From Bacillus alkalicellulosilyticus (GTDB lineage Bacteria; Bacillota; Bacilli; Bacillales; Bacillaceae_F), in the NCBI RefSeq assembly GCF_002019795.1, contig NZ_KV917381.1:4248068-4312067 (forward strand): a DNA stretch of 64,000 bases, in the 5' to 3' direction. This document shows, in pieces, positions 18,293-33,279 of this stretch (position 1 is the stretch's first letter; the number at the start of each line of letters is the position of its first letter). Below the pieces are notes generated by a model. That model saw only the letters and a program-made list of their open reading frames with translations. It was not told the origin of the DNA and searched no databases. The translations under genes and the position numbers were made by a program.

Positions 18293-19294
18293 TTACAGAA
18301 GAAACTCCTTCATTAATGCCGTGATAATGATATTAACAATCGCGAGTGGCAATAAAATCTTCCAGGCAAACTCCATTAACTGGTCGCCTCGAATTCGTGG
18401 AAATGTTCCCCGTAACCAAATCATAAAGAAGAAGACGACTGAGAATTTTAAACCAAACCAAACGACTCCTGGTATAAAGTCTAGGAAGATGATTGGCTGC
18501 CAGCCCCCTAAGAATAACACGGTAATTAAGGAACACATCGCAAATAAATAAACGTACTCTGCTAGCATAAAAAATGCCCAGCGGAAACCTGAATATTCAA
18601 CATGATACCCTGCAACAAGCTCTGACTCCGCCTCTGGTAAATCAAAAGGAACTCGGTTCAGCTCTGCGGTTGCAGCAATAACAAAGATAACAAAACCTAA
18701 AATTTGAGGAACGACATACCAAACATTCGCTTGCGCTTCAACGATCTCGATTAAATTTAAACTTCCTGTAAGTAACACAACCCCAACCACAGAAAGAACA
18801 AGCGGGACCTCATAAGAAATCATTTGAGCGGCAGCGCGCATACCACCCATTAGCGCATACTTATTATTAGATGCCCACCCTCCTGTTAGCATTCCGAGCG
18901 TAGTAATTCCAGAGACAGCAATGTAAAAAAGTAATCCTACACCGATATCCGAAAAATATAGGTTCTCCGAAAATGGAATAACCGCTAACACAACAAAGGC
19001 TGGAACAAAGGCTAAAAATGGAGCGAGGATAAACAATGGTTTATCTGCCTTTTTCGGGATCGTGTCCTCTTTTAATAAAAGCTTTAGTACGTCTGCTACC
19101 GTTTGTAACAGTCCAAATCCCCCACCTGTTCGGTTAGGACCCACACGTAACTGCATAAAACCGAGCACTTTACGTTCAGCTAATATTGCATACGTGACAA
19201 AGCCAAGAACGATACCTAACAACACGGCGGCAATCGCAAAAAATGTTATGAAATTCATCCAACTTGGAGATGAGGTTAACAACTCATTAATCAT
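18293..19294 (-). CDS. nuoH: NADH-quinone oxidoreductase subunit H
   Basis: A 333-residue, eight-helix subunit that forms the quinone entry channel. It has the conserved AERKVLGFMQLRVGPNRTG loop and FDLPEAESELVAGY. Its start overlaps the nuoD stop by one base (TAATG). Confidence 0.96.
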   Translation of the reverse strand: MINELLTSSPSWMNFITFFAIAAVLLGIVLGFVTYAILAERKVLGFMQLRVGPNRTGGGFGLLQTVADVLKLLLKEDTIPKKADKPLFILAPFLAFVPAFVVLAVIPFSENLYFSDIGVGLLFYIAVSGITTLGMLTGGWASNNKYALMGGMRAAAQMISYEVPLVLSVVGVVLLTGSLNLIEIVEAQANVWYVVPQILGFVIFVIAATAELNRVPFDLPEAESELVAGYHVEYSGFRWAFFMLAEYVYLFAMCSLITVLFLGGWQPIIFLDFIPGVVWFGLKFSVVFFFMIWLRGTFPRIRGDQLMEFAWKILLPLAIVNIIITALMKEFLL

Positions 19295-20394
19295 TATCCA
19301 TCAACCTCCCCTAAGACGATATCAATTCCGCCTAGTATCGCAATTAAGTTTGCAATCGGTTCACCCACTAGCAGCTTAGGGAGAATTTGCAAATTATAAA
19401 ATGACGGACGTCGGAATTTTAAACGATATGGCTCTTTCTTCCCTTTACTCGAGATGTAACACCCTATTTCTCCTCGAGGTGACTCGATTCGAACATAGGT
19501 CTCGCCTTCTGGTGGCTTAATGATTCTCGGTGTTTTGGCAAGTACCGGTCCTTCACCTGGGAATTGCTCTACAGCTTGTTCTATAATTCGAATCGATTGT
19601 TCAATCTCGCCCATTCGAATGAAGTATTTTGACAAGCAATCTCCATCTTCATGAGTAGGGATATCAAAATCAAAACGGTCATAAATCGAATATGGCTCAT
19701 CTTTACGTAAATCCCATTTTACGCCGGTACAGCGAAGGTTAGCTCCACTTAACGAATGGTTAATTGCATCTTCCTTCGTATACTTTCCGACTCCTTTAAC
19801 GCGGTTTAAAAAGATTTCATTTCCTGAAACTAACGTATGATAGCCTTCAAGCTCTTTTCGTAAGTAAGGCATAAGGTCTCTTACCTTTTCAACCCAACCA
19901 GGAGGGGCATCCCATTTTACTCCACCTACACGCATATAGTTAAACGTCAGTCTAGCACCTGAGATTTCATTTAACAGATTGATAATCATTTCGCGTTCAC
20001 GGAAGGCATATAGAAATGGACTCATTGCGCCTAAATCTAATAAATATGTACCATACCAAACGAGATGGCTTGCAATCCGACTAAGCTCCATAACAATGAC
20101 GCGGAGATACTCTGCTCTTTCAGGAACTTCCAGCTCCATCATCGTTTCAACAGCATGACAAATGACATAATTGTTTGTCATCGCTGATAAGTAATCCATT
20201 CTATCGGTGTACGGGATGATTTGAGTATATTGTAAATTCTCAGCTAGCTTTTCCGTACCACGGTGAAGATAGCCGATGACTGGTGTTGCTTCTGTAATAA
20301 TTTCACCATCAATTTTTACGACAAGTCGGAATACCCCATGCGTACTAGGATGCTGTGGTCCAACGTTTAATAGCATTTCTTCTGTTCTAATCAT
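19294..20394 (-). CDS. nuoD: NADH-quinone oxidoreductase subunit D
   Basis: A 366-residue 49-kDa-type subunit related to hydrogenase large subunits. It carries the quinone-site loop GYLHRGTEK and YTDRMDYL. GAGGAGGT precedes the ATG. It works with NuoB at the quinone site and follows nuoC by three bases. Confidence 0.96.
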   Translation of the reverse strand: MIRTEEMLLNVGPQHPSTHGVFRLVVKIDGEIITEATPVIGYLHRGTEKLAENLQYTQIIPYTDRMDYLSAMTNNYVICHAVETMMELEVPERAEYLRVIVMELSRIASHLVWYGTYLLDLGAMSPFLYAFREREMIINLLNEISGARLTFNYMRVGGVKWDAPPGWVEKVRDLMPYLRKELEGYHTLVSGNEIFLNRVKGVGKYTKEDAINHSLSGANLRCTGVKWDLRKDEPYSIYDRFDFDIPTHEDGDCLSKYFIRMGEIEQSIRIIEQAVEQFPGEGPVLAKTPRIIKPPEGETYVRIESPRGEIGCYISSKGKKEPYRLKFRRPSFYNLQILPKLLVGEPIANLIAILGGIDIVLGEVDG

Positions 20395-20397
20395 AAC

Positions 20398-21501
20398 CTA
20401 TACCTCCTCATCATGAGGTTCATAGTCTTTACGAAGTGGGTACCCGACCCAATCATCAGGCAACATAATTCGTGTTAAGTTTGGATGACCCGAGAACTGT
20501 ATTCCTAATAAGTCATAAGCTTCTCGTTCAGGCCAGTTGGCGCCTTCCCATACCGTGGCTAGTGAATCAATTTCCGGTTGGTCTCTATCAATTTTAACTT
20601 TTAATGCAATATTTTCTTTTGTTTTAAAGGAATAAAAATGATTGTAAATTTCCATATGTGTTTCAAAATCAGAACCATGCAGCTCTGATAAATAGTCGAA
20701 CGACAAAACTTCATTATGTTTTAAAAACTGGGCAATTTTATAATACGTTTCTTTTTTAGCAACAAGTGTTGGCACATGTTTTGCTAGTTTATTAATATAA
20801 GCATCTTCTAGTACTTCTTCACCCAGGTTATCAGAAATCACCTTTACATACTTATCTAGTTTGTCTTGGTTTGGTAACGGTCCTTCAGCTATAGGAGCTT
20901 CCGTTTTGGCTGAAGAAGCAGATGCAGCTTTGGCTCTAGCGGCTGCCGCGGCCTTGGCTTTGGCAACTGCGGCGGCTTTCGCTTTGGCTTTTTCATCATC
21001 AGTATCTCCAGCACCTGACGACTTTGCCTTTGCAGCAGCGGCTGCTTTTGCCTTCGCTGCTGCAGCTGCTTTGGCTTTGGCGGCTGCCGCGGCTTTCGCT
21101 TTTTCATCCGCTGGCTCGCTGCTTTCTTCTCGTGCTTCCGCTTGGGCTTTTTGCTTCGCTAGTGCAGCGGCTTTCGCCTTCGCGGCTGCGGCTGCTTTGG
21201 CTTTGGCGGCTGCCGCGGCTTTCGCTTTTTCATCCGCTGGCTCGCTGCTTTCTTCTCGTGCTTCCGCTTGGGCTTTTTGCTTCGCTAGTGCAGCGGCTTT
21301 CGCCTTCGCGGCTGCGGCTGCTTTGGCTTTGGCGGCTGCCGCGGCTTTGGCTTTTTCATCCGCTGGCTCGCTGCTTTCTTCTCGTACTTCTTTTGAAAGC
21401 GCTTCCTTATTTTCAGTCTCTTCTGTATTCTTTGACTTTTCTTTCATTTTGCGTAAAGCTTCTGCTTTGGCTTTTTCATCTGCGGTTGGTTTATCACTCA
21501 T
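20398..21501 (-). CDS. nuoC: NADH-quinone oxidoreductase subunit C with repeated Ala/Lys-rich extension
   Basis: The C-terminal part (about residues 215-367) is the normal 30-kDa subunit, with [17 protein letters not shown] and YPLRKDYEP. Before it lie about 200 residues of Ala, Lys and Glu: three copies of a 42-residue block starting [10 protein letters not shown] at residues 41, 83 and 125, then a diverged block to about 200. The composition predicts a long charged helix or extended linker. A shorter Ala/Lys-rich NuoC extension is known in other Bacilli; this one is large and recently duplicated. Its ATG overlaps the nuoB stop (ATGA). The long antisense frame across it is a by-product of the repeat. 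Confidence 0.94.
   Translation of the reverse strand: MSDKPTADEKAKAEALRKMKEKSKNTEETENKEALSKEVREESSEPADEKAKAAAAAKAKAAAAAKAKAAALAKQKAQAEAREESSEPADEKAKAAAAAKAKAAAAAKAKAAALAKQKAQAEAREESSEPADEKAKAAAAAKAKAAAAAKAKAAAAAKAKSSGAGDTDDEKAKAKAAAVAKAKAAAAARAKAASASSAKTEAPIAEGPLPNQDKLDKYVKVISDNLGEEVLEDAYINKLAKHVPTLVAKKETYYKIAQFLKHNEVLSFDYLSELHGSDFETHMEIYNHFYSFKTKENIALKVKIDRDQPEIDSLATVWEGANWPEREAYDLLGIQFSGHPNLTRIMLPDDWVGYPLRKDYEPHDEEV
21022..21381 (-). repeat. 126-bp coding tandem repeat in nuoC
   Basis: Three copies begin at 21381, 21255 and 21129 (minus strand). The first two are nearly identical at the DNA level, and the third departs toward its end. In-frame change in copy number would alter the extension by 42 residues at a time. 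Confidence 0.93.
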
Positions 21502-22016
21502 CGACTAGTCACCCGCTTCCCAGTCTTAGCTTCATAACGGATTTTTTCTTGTAATTTATTTATTCCATAAATTAAGGCAGCTGGATTAGGTGGACAGCCT
21601 GGAATGTATACGTCAACCGGAACGATTTGGTCAACACCTTTAACAACGGCATATGATTTCACATACGGTCCCCCAGCTGTGGCACAGGATCCCATGGCGA
21701 TGACCCATTTCGGCTCTGGCATTTGGTCGTACAGACGCTTAAGGATCGGAGCCATTTTTTTCGTAACAGTCCCAGAAACGATCATACAGTCAGAATGTCT
21801 TGGTGACGTCCGAAAGATAACACCAAATCTGTCTTGGTCATAATGTGATGCACCGGTTCCCATCATTTCGATGGCACAACAGGCTAATCCAAAGGTTAAG
21901 GGCCAAATTGAATTACTTCTTGCCCAAGCTTTGACTTGTTCTAAAGTTGTAAAAAAGACGTTCTGTTCTAACTCTTCACGTTCTTCTTTTGTTATGCTGT
22001 CTAAGTTTAAATCCAC
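21498..22016 (-). CDS. nuoB: NADH-quinone oxidoreductase subunit B
   Basis: A 172-residue subunit holding cluster N2, the last iron-sulfur cluster before quinone. The ligands are visible as the vicinal CC in [11 protein letters not shown], Cys in [10 protein letters not shown] and Cys in IPGCPPNP. It starts with GTG, seven bases past the nuoA stop, with AAGGTG upstream. Confidence 0.96.
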   Translation of the reverse strand: MDLNLDSITKEEREELEQNVFFTTLEQVKAWARSNSIWPLTFGLACCAIEMMGTGASHYDQDRFGVIFRTSPRHSDCMIVSGTVTKKMAPILKRLYDQMPEPKWVIAMGSCATAGGPYVKSYAVVKGVDQIVPVDVYIPGCPPNPAALIYGINKLQEKIRYEAKTGKRVTSR

Positions 22017-22384
22017 GTCAACACCTTCTTCTTCCAGGCATAAATCAATCCAATAAATAGCATTATCATAAAGATAACCATCTCAATAAGTGCAAAAATT
22101 CCTAAATAATCATAGGCTACTGCCCACGGATATAAAAATACAGTTTCTACGTCAAATAAAACAAACAAAAGCGCAAACATATAATACCTTACATTAAACT
22201 GAACCCAGCTTCCACCAGTTGGTTCAACTCCACTTTCATAGGTTGTTTGCTTTTCTTTTGTTGGCTTATTTGGTCTTAAAAACCTTCCTGCTGTAAGCGC
22301 AACCAATGGTAATAAGATACCAAGGAGTACAAATACGGCAACGACCAAATAGTTATTCTGATACAGGTTATACAGTGGATCCAT
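22007..22384 (-). CDS. nuoA: NADH-quinone oxidoreductase subunit A
   Basis: A 125-residue, three-helix subunit with the family segment [26 protein letters not shown] (given as key features: ESG, then F-x-x-R-Y-Y) and the acidic [10 protein letters not shown]. It is the first gene of the operon, behind a recognisable sigma-A promoter at 22438-22466. Confidence 0.95.
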   Translation of the reverse strand: MDPLYNLYQNNYLVVAVFVLLGILLPLVALTAGRFLRPNKPTKEKQTTYESGVEPTGGSWVQFNVRYYMFALLFVLFDVETVFLYPWAVAYDYLGIFALIEMVIFMIMLFIGLIYAWKKKVLTWI

Positions 22385-22437
22385 ACTGCCTCACCCTCCA
22401 TGCCTTTTCCATTAATATGTATGTAGCAATCGAATAC

Positions 22438-22466
22438 ATTATAGCAAATCCTATATATAGTGTCGA
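22438..22466 (-). promoter_or_regulatory. Sigma-A promoter of the nuo operon
   Basis: On the minus strand TCGACA and TATAAT are separated by 17 bases (five of six and six of six matches), 54 bases before nuoA. It is the only good promoter seen upstream of the 11-gene operon. Confidence 0.75.
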
Positions 22467-22580
22467 CTGAAACCAAATTGCCACATTTCCGTTTAGAAAA
22501 TTCTAAATATGCTTTACTTTTGTTATCGCTTGTTATCTAACCTTTTCAATGGTATATTCAGCCCATTGGAGGGTCATGCC

Positions 22581-23072
22581 ATGGAAAAAATAGAAAATAT
22601 AAAATTTGCAAGAAAAATTTTAGAAAAGCTTTGGGCACAAAATAAGTATGACGTCATGTCTAAAGGATATGAACAATATGTAACCCTACGCAACCAATAC
22701 CGTGAACTACCTGAGCTTCTTATTTTTGACGGGCTCTATGATACATTTTCTACTATAATGAGTAAGCCCTATAAACGAACTGGAATGTTAACTACATTAG
22801 AACATGTTTGGGGATATTTTAAAAGAGAAGCGACCGAGGAAGAAAAGCAGTTGTTCTTTGAGAAGCTACATTTCTGTAAAGCTCTTCCTGATGAATTTAG
22901 AGAATTTCCTAAAGAGTTACTAGATATATTGCAATTGGTTGAGAGATTAAAAGACACTTATAAAAAACCATACATACAACAATCTACTTTACTTACACGT
23001 GGAAAGTGGAATGAAATCATGGTTAAGGGGAGGCGGTATTATTTTGTTGATGGCGAGTTATATGTTCAATAG
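22581..23072 (+). CDS. DUF1722 (YbgA-like) protein
   Basis: A 163-residue protein with the DUF1722 pattern: KYDVMSKGYEQYVTL, then LEHVWGYFKREATEEEKQLF. The family includes E. coli YbgA; its function is unclear. The start MEKIENI is chosen for the GGAGGG eight bases upstream; a longer hydrophobic leader is in frame but has no ribosome binding site. It is divergent from nuoA and convergent with atpC. Confidence 0.75.
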   Translation: MEKIENIKFARKILEKLWAQNKYDVMSKGYEQYVTLRNQYRELPELLIFDGLYDTFSTIMSKPYKRTGMLTTLEHVWGYFKREATEEEKQLFFEKLHFCKALPDEFREFPKELLDILQLVERLKDTYKKPYIQQSTLLTRGKWNEIMVKGRRYYFVDGELYVQ

Positions 23073-23082
23073 TTTTTACTTA

Positions 23083-23259
23083 CGGACACACGATTCGCTA
23101 TTTTAACAAAAAAACAATATTATTGCGCGTAAAGGACACACAGTCCTTTATTTATATAAAAGTAGAGGGTTTCAGTCAAAAATCAAGCAAATAAGTGCAT
23201 CTGTGTCCGTTAATCATGAAAAATAGCTTAAATCGGGAAAATAAGGGATCCTGTGTCCG
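23083..23259. repeat. Array E: four GGACACA boxes, two direct and two inverted, 50 bp apart
   Basis: CGGACACA at 23083 and AGGACACA at 23133 are exactly 50 bases apart; TGTGTCCG at 23202 and 23252 face the other way, also exactly 50 apart. The second box also sits in a small perfect hairpin (AAAGGAC-ACACA-GTCCTTT). The sequences between are AT-rich with partial similarity such as AATAGC. It lies between the convergent ends of the DUF1722 gene and atpC. Confidence 0.8.
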
Positions 23260-23280
23260 ATAGTGAAAATAAAACCACAA

Positions 23281-23322
23281 AAAAATACTTGTAGTCCTCA
23301 TATGACGGCTACAAGTATTTTT
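23281..23322 (-). terminator. atp operon terminator
   Basis: AAATACTTGTAG and its perfect complement flank a 14-base loop, followed on the minus strand by a U-tract, immediately after atpC. Confidence 0.92.
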
Positions 23323-23324
23323 TA

Positions 23325-23738
<414 letters not shown>

Positions 23739-23798
23739 TTAACAGCAATACGGTTATGATTGATAGAAGAGTCGGCTTGAAGCGACTCCTATCTCCCA

Positions 23799-25232
<1,434 letters not shown>

Positions 25233-25251
25233 TTATTCCGTTCAACTGCAA

Positions 25252-26115
<864 letters not shown>

Positions 26116-26151
26116 TCACCACCTTTTCGCGTAACTGGTATTTTCAGAAGA

Positions 26152-27681
<1,530 letters not shown>

Positions 27682-27684
27682 CTA

Positions 27685-28230
27685 CTAGCGTTTTTGCAAC
27701 AATCCACGTTGCAGGCGGTCAAGTTGTCCTTGTAAGCTTCCGTCATAAATACGGTCACCGATACGAAGCTTGATTCCACCAATGAGGTCTTTATCGACAA
27801 TATTTTCAATCACTAATTTTGTTTTACCAATTTTACGAGCAAACACTGTAGAAAGCTCGTTTTTCTCTTCCTCTGATAATTCATAGGCAGAGTATACTTT
27901 CGCTTCAGCGATATTTAACGCATCAAGAGAAAGTTTTTTGTACTTATCTATTAACGGTAAAAGAATATCAATTCGTTTGCGGTCAATTAGTAAGAAAATG
28001 GTTTGGAACACGATTTCACTTACATTTGAACCAAAGCTGTTACGAATGAGTTCTTTCTTTTTACTAGCTACTACTTTAGGATTCATTAAAACAGTCATAA
28101 AATCCGGTGTTGCTTTCACTACTTGCTTAACAAGCTGAAGCTCGTTTTCCACTGTGTCTAGCACATTGTTTTCTTTAGCAAGTTGAAAGAGTGCAACGGC
28201 GTAACGATTCGCTACTGCTTGATTGCTCAT
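27685..28230 (-). CDS. atpH: F1Fo ATP synthase delta subunit
   Basis: A 181-residue subunit linking the peripheral stalk to the top of F1. It has the N-terminal NRYAVALFQLAKE motif and C-terminal DLIGGIKLRIGDRIYDGS. The start overlaps the atpF stop (ATGA). Confidence 0.96.
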   Translation of the reverse strand: MSNQAVANRYAVALFQLAKENNVLDTVENELQLVKQVVKATPDFMTVLMNPKVVASKKKELIRNSFGSNVSEIVFQTIFLLIDRKRIDILLPLIDKYKKLSLDALNIAEAKVYSAYELSEEEKNELSTVFARKIGKTKLVIENIVDKDLIGGIKLRIGDRIYDGSLQGQLDRLQRGLLQKR

Positions 28231-28721
28231 AGCTCTTCGCCTACCTCTTTAAGATAATCTTCAACAAATTTCTTTTGTTGTTTTTCATCTAGTTCCTTTT
28301 CAATGACCTTTGTTGCGATTAATACTGATAAGGAAGCAACTTGCTCACGAAGGGAGGCAACAGCTGCTTCTTTTTCTTGCTGTATTTCAGCAAGAGCAGA
28401 ATCTTTAATTCTTTCCGCTTCTCCTCTAGCAGCATTGACAATGTCTTGTCCTTGCTTTTCGCTCATCTTTTTCGCATTTTCTAAAATCGATTGTGCTTCT
28501 TGACGAGCATTTTGGATTTCTTGACGTTGTTGTTCTAAATATTTTTCAGCTTCTTTACGGTCTCTTTCAGCAAAATCAATTTGCTCATTAACCATATTTT
28601 GGCGTTTTTCCATCATGCCCATGATAGGCTTTAATGCAAATCTACTTACGACCCATAGTAATGTTACAAAGGCCGCTAACTGATAAAGGGCAGTACCCCA
28701 GTTAACTTGAAATCCTTCCAA
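28227..28721 (-). CDS. atpF: F1Fo ATP synthase b subunit
   Basis: A 164-residue peripheral stalk subunit: one N-terminal membrane helix (about 8-28), then a long charged coiled coil rich in Gln, Glu, Ala and Lys. TTG start with GGAG nine bases upstream. Confidence 0.95.
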   Translation of the reverse strand: MEGFQVNWGTALYQLAAFVTLLWVVSRFALKPIMGMMEKRQNMVNEQIDFAERDRKEAEKYLEQQRQEIQNARQEAQSILENAKKMSEKQGQDIVNAARGEAERIKDSALAEIQQEKEAAVASLREQVASLSVLIATKVIEKELDEKQQKKFVEDYLKEVGEEL

Positions 28722-28820
28722 GTGGTGTCACTCCTTTCGTATGACGATACATAAGGAATGGCGAAGGTTCAAATAAGAACTCGTCGCCATTTTTGCATCA
28801 TTTCCTTGTATTAACGACTT

Positions 28821-29036
<216 letters not shown>

Positions 29037-29102
29037 TTAAAATCCTCCCTTAAAATATAAAAATGATTTTTTTAATTATTAAAAACGCTCATAGAGCATT
29101 AT

Positions 29103-30231
<1,129 letters not shown>

Positions 30232-30235
<4 letters not shown>

Positions 30236-30456
30236 TCGTCACCGTCTCCTAAATATGGTTGAACTACTTTGTATACTCCATAAAATCCACTGATTAGTCC
30301 CATAAAGAGAAATAATATGACAAACAGTGGCTTTGCTCCAAGTTGATTACCAACCCAAATACCTAAGAAAACACCACCAACGACTCCTCCAACGATATAC
30401 GAGGAAATAATTGAAACTAAAGCCATTGCACGTAACGAACGTTTTTCTAAAGGCAT
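30232..30456 (-). CDS. atpZ: AtpZ/AtpI-type small membrane protein
   Basis: A 74-residue protein with two membrane helices (about 12-35 and 42-62) and the AtpZ-type GVFLGIWVGNQLG segment. It is the first gene of the atp operon, as in alkaliphilic Bacillus. The start MPLEKRS is chosen because AAGGAG lies eight bases upstream; a TTG 13 codons earlier has no signal. Confidence 0.87.
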
Positions 30457-30539
30457 CTTACTCGCTCCTTCACCATCTTTTTCGGAGCTATTCAATCTAA
30501 TATGTATAGGGCCAAACCCTTATCACAATAACCTTTATA

Positions 30540-30568
30540 ATCGTACAATAGGGTCATCCACATGTCAA
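30540..30568 (-). promoter_or_regulatory. Sigma-A promoter of the atp operon
   Basis: On the minus strand a perfect TTGACA is separated by 17 bases from TACGAT (four of six). It is 84 bases upstream of atpZ. Confidence 0.7.
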
Positions 30569-30729
30569 CGAATTTTCACATTATTTACTCAGCTCGATAA
30601 ACGAATGTGATATTTGTCACACTTCTGTCATATTTCCTACCAATGGACCAGTTTACTTTTTTCCTTCTCATTATACCCAACTTATAAAAAAAACAACATA
30701 TTTCCCCTAAAAGACAACGTATCCTTTAG

Positions 30730-30912
30730 GAGGGCACTGAAAAGTTCGGTTTTTTAACTTTTGCAGGGCTCTCTAAGCAATGTGCGTAACCGTTGCATTT
30801 TTTAAAGCCTGCTACGATTGGGTTTCTCGTAGCAGGCGAGCAACTGGTGGAGCCATTGCAACCATAATCAAAGGCATTGAAAAAGTTGATTTGTACTTTT
30901 TCAGTGGCTTCT
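30730..30912. repeat. Folded intergenic element e1 (GNAGC family)
   Basis: Three hairpins in a row: GGGCACTGAAAAGTT with its near complement; GCCTGCTACGA with a perfect 11-base complement (30808-30837); and GGCATTGAAAAAGT with ACTTTTTCAGTGGC. The central hairpin is enclosed by GCAATG...GTTGC and GCAAC...CATTGC arms, separated by an internal loop (GCGTAAC opposite GTGGAGC). The last 55 bases are about 90% identical to element e2 at 43086. It lies between atpZ and the protease gene. Confidence 0.85.
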
Positions 30913-30929
30913 CCTTTAGGGGATAATCA

Positions 30930-33176
30930 TTATTGTTCCGTTTCAAGAAACTCGCCTATCAAAATGGCCGTTTCAAGAGTGTCTTCTTGTCCATCTTGTT
31001 CCGCAAAAACAAGAGCCTTATATATTCCATCTTCAAGGTCGAGGTCGTTTAATTCTACCTCAAGAAGTCCTCTTGCTACATTCTCCTTGGCATCTAAATA
31101 GTCTATAAATTCAAATGTATCAGGGTCATATAAAGCGATACCTACTTCTTCTGCTCCTCCTGGCAAATACATCTCATAGCGGTAACTTTCCTCGTCGTCC
31201 CCTCGTTGAAAGTTAAATGCCATTACTCTTGGATAATTTGGTTCTTCTATAAAGAATAAATACGGAAGGACAATATCTTCTTTCCCACCCTTTACAAGAA
31301 TCGTTCCATTATGGATTCCCTCATCTAGGACAGCAGGGAAAATATCCATCGTAATGGTGACATCCTTTTTTTCGTCCGGTTTTAACTCAAACGAAAATGG
31401 AACCTTCCACTGTACACCGTCTGGAGCGTCAATTGGAGGAACTACATAATAGGTTGTTGTCACGTCTCCTTTGTTTTCAACCGTTACCGTCATGTTTTTT
31501 GTTTCACGACGGTCATCTCTTGCCCATTTTCCAAAAGATATGGCTCCAGGATAAACGAGCGTATCGGCATTCACCGCTTGTTCAATTTGAATTCTACCTG
31601 CGCCTTGTTCATGTGGCATGTATTCATTTCCATCATTGTTTTCTAATCGTTTTGCAGTGTTCATTAATGCGGCTTTGATTTGGTCCGGGGTCCAATCCGG
31701 GTGCGCTTGTTTTATTAACGCGGCCGCTCCGGCAACATGAGGTGCTGCCATGCTCGTGCCATTTAAACCTAAATATCCATTAGGGATGGTGCTGTCAATC
31801 GCTACACCTGGAGCAACAAGGTCTGGTTTGACTTCCCAGGTTTGCGTGACAGGTCCTCTGGATGAAAAAGGTGCAATTAAATCTTCTTCGTGGCGATAGA
31901 TTGTTCGTACCGTCGTTTCTTTCCGGTCTTTTTCGATTTGCTCTAAAAGCCACTCTCCATCTTCTTTGGAGATTGCTGATACCGGAATGTCAATCTTATC
32001 TTGAATGACACCCACAAATGGACCCTCTGTATTATTGTAAATTAATACACCTTTGGCTCCAGCCTTCTTGGCACGTTTTGCTTTTTCAGTGAACGGAAGG
32101 ACACCTCTTTTAAAAAGAATTATTTTACCTGTCGCATCCTCTAGGTTGTCTTCCAAGCCAATGTCTGCATTTACAATTTCAAAGTCCCTTTTTAAATTCC
32201 ACGGTTTGGCCCCAGCCATTTGTTGAAGGGAGATTTCCCGCTCTTCACCAAATATAGTGACATACGGCGTTTTTAACGGTGGCGATGATGCTCCGACCGA
32301 AATCGCTTTGGTCGATGTTCCAGGTGAACCGACCGTCCACATATTCGGACCACTATTTCCATTGGATGTCACCGCTACGATTCCTTTTTCGACCGCTCTG
32401 TCTAGGGCAATGCTCGTTGGCCAATCAGGACCATTTACTGCATTTCCTAGCGATAGATTAATGACATCGACGCCATCTTCCACTGCTTTTTCAATGGCTT
32501 CAATGACTTGTTCTGTTGTTCCTTGTCCACCAGGTCCAAGTGCCCGGTATACATATAAGTCAGCTTCTGGAGCTACACCCTTCACACGACCGTTCGCCGC
32601 AATGATGCCTGATACATGCGTTCCGTGCAAAGTAGCTCCCCCTTGAGCTGGTAAAGTTTCCATTGGATCGTCGTCACAGTCGACAACATCAAACCCACCT
32701 TTATAATTCCTTTTTAAATCTGGATGGTTATAGTCTATCCCCGTATCGATGACGGCTACCTTTACCCCTTTTCCGGTTAACCGGTGACCATTCTCACCAA
32801 ACTGAGATCGAATGTCTCCACCACCGATAAAAGGAACACTTTCATTAATAAAAGCTTTATAATTTACAACCTTGTCCACACGTTCAATGCCTGATATTTG
32901 TTTTAATACTTCTACGTCTTTTTCTGGTAGTTCAAATGAAAACCCTGTAAATAAAGTTGAAAAGGTTTTTCGGACCTTTCCATTCGGTATGGATTGATGA
33001 ATCGTATTGAGAACTTCTTCTAAACGACTCTCCTCAACTTCAACCATCACTACAGTTTCATGGTCTACGCTAAGAGCGGGTAGTGGAGGCCGTTCCGGGA
33101 ACTTACTGGCTTCAACTCCTGCTTGAGCTGTAACTAGTAAGCAAATGAGTAACAACAACACTTTTCTCATAAACAT
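30930..33176 (-). CDS. Vpr-like secreted subtilisin-family protease (S8) with PA domain
   Basis: A 748-residue secreted protease. Order: signal peptide (MFMRKVLLLLICLLVTAQAG), inhibitor I9-type propeptide (about 40-110), S8 catalytic domain with Asp144 (VIDTG), His184 (HGTHVSG), Asn274 (SNGNSG) and Ser475 (GTSMAAPH), interrupted by a PA insert (about 330-425), then beta-rich C-terminal domains. The layout is that of Bacillus Vpr. The start at 33176 has AGGAGG close upstream; a nine-residue longer frame has none and would spoil the signal peptide. Array B lies directly upstream. Confidence 0.92.
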   Translation of the reverse strand: MFMRKVLLLLICLLVTAQAGVEASKFPERPPLPALSVDHETVVMVEVEESRLEEVLNTIHQSIPNGKVRKTFSTLFTGFSFELPEKDVEVLKQISGIERVDKVVNYKAFINESVPFIGGGDIRSQFGENGHRLTGKGVKVAVIDTGIDYNHPDLKRNYKGGFDVVDCDDDPMETLPAQGGATLHGTHVSGIIAANGRVKGVAPEADLYVYRALGPGGQGTTEQVIEAIEKAVEDGVDVINLSLGNAVNGPDWPTSIALDRAVEKGIVAVTSNGNSGPNMWTVGSPGTSTKAISVGASSPPLKTPYVTIFGEEREISLQQMAGAKPWNLKRDFEIVNADIGLEDNLEDATGKIILFKRGVLPFTEKAKRAKKAGAKGVLIYNNTEGPFVGVIQDKIDIPVSAISKEDGEWLLEQIEKDRKETTVRTIYRHEEDLIAPFSSRGPVTQTWEVKPDLVAPGVAIDSTIPNGYLGLNGTSMAAPHVAGAAALIKQAHPDWTPDQIKAALMNTAKRLENNDGNEYMPHEQGAGRIQIEQAVNADTLVYPGAISFGKWARDDRRETKNMTVTVENKGDVTTTYYVVPPIDAPDGVQWKVPFSFELKPDEKKDVTITMDIFPAVLDEGIHNGTILVKGGKEDIVLPYLFFIEEPNYPRVMAFNFQRGDDEESYRYEMYLPGGAEEVGIALYDPDTFEFIDYLDAKENVARGLLEVELNDLDLEDGIYKALVFAEQDGQEDTLETAILIGEFLETEQ

Positions 33177-33279
33177 GACGTCCTCCTTACAAGACTTATT
33201 CATGTAGTATTTGTTAGTTTTCTCAATATCATGTGTGAAGAAGTGGTTTTCTTGAATTCATGGTGTTTTTATTGGGTAT

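Noticed and set aside
20861-21554. Long plus-strand frames (215 and 176 codons) opposite nuoC
   Set aside because: They are antisense to the Ala/Lys-rich repeats and give Ala/Phe- and Leu/Arg-rich low-complexity translations caused by the GC-rich codon pattern.
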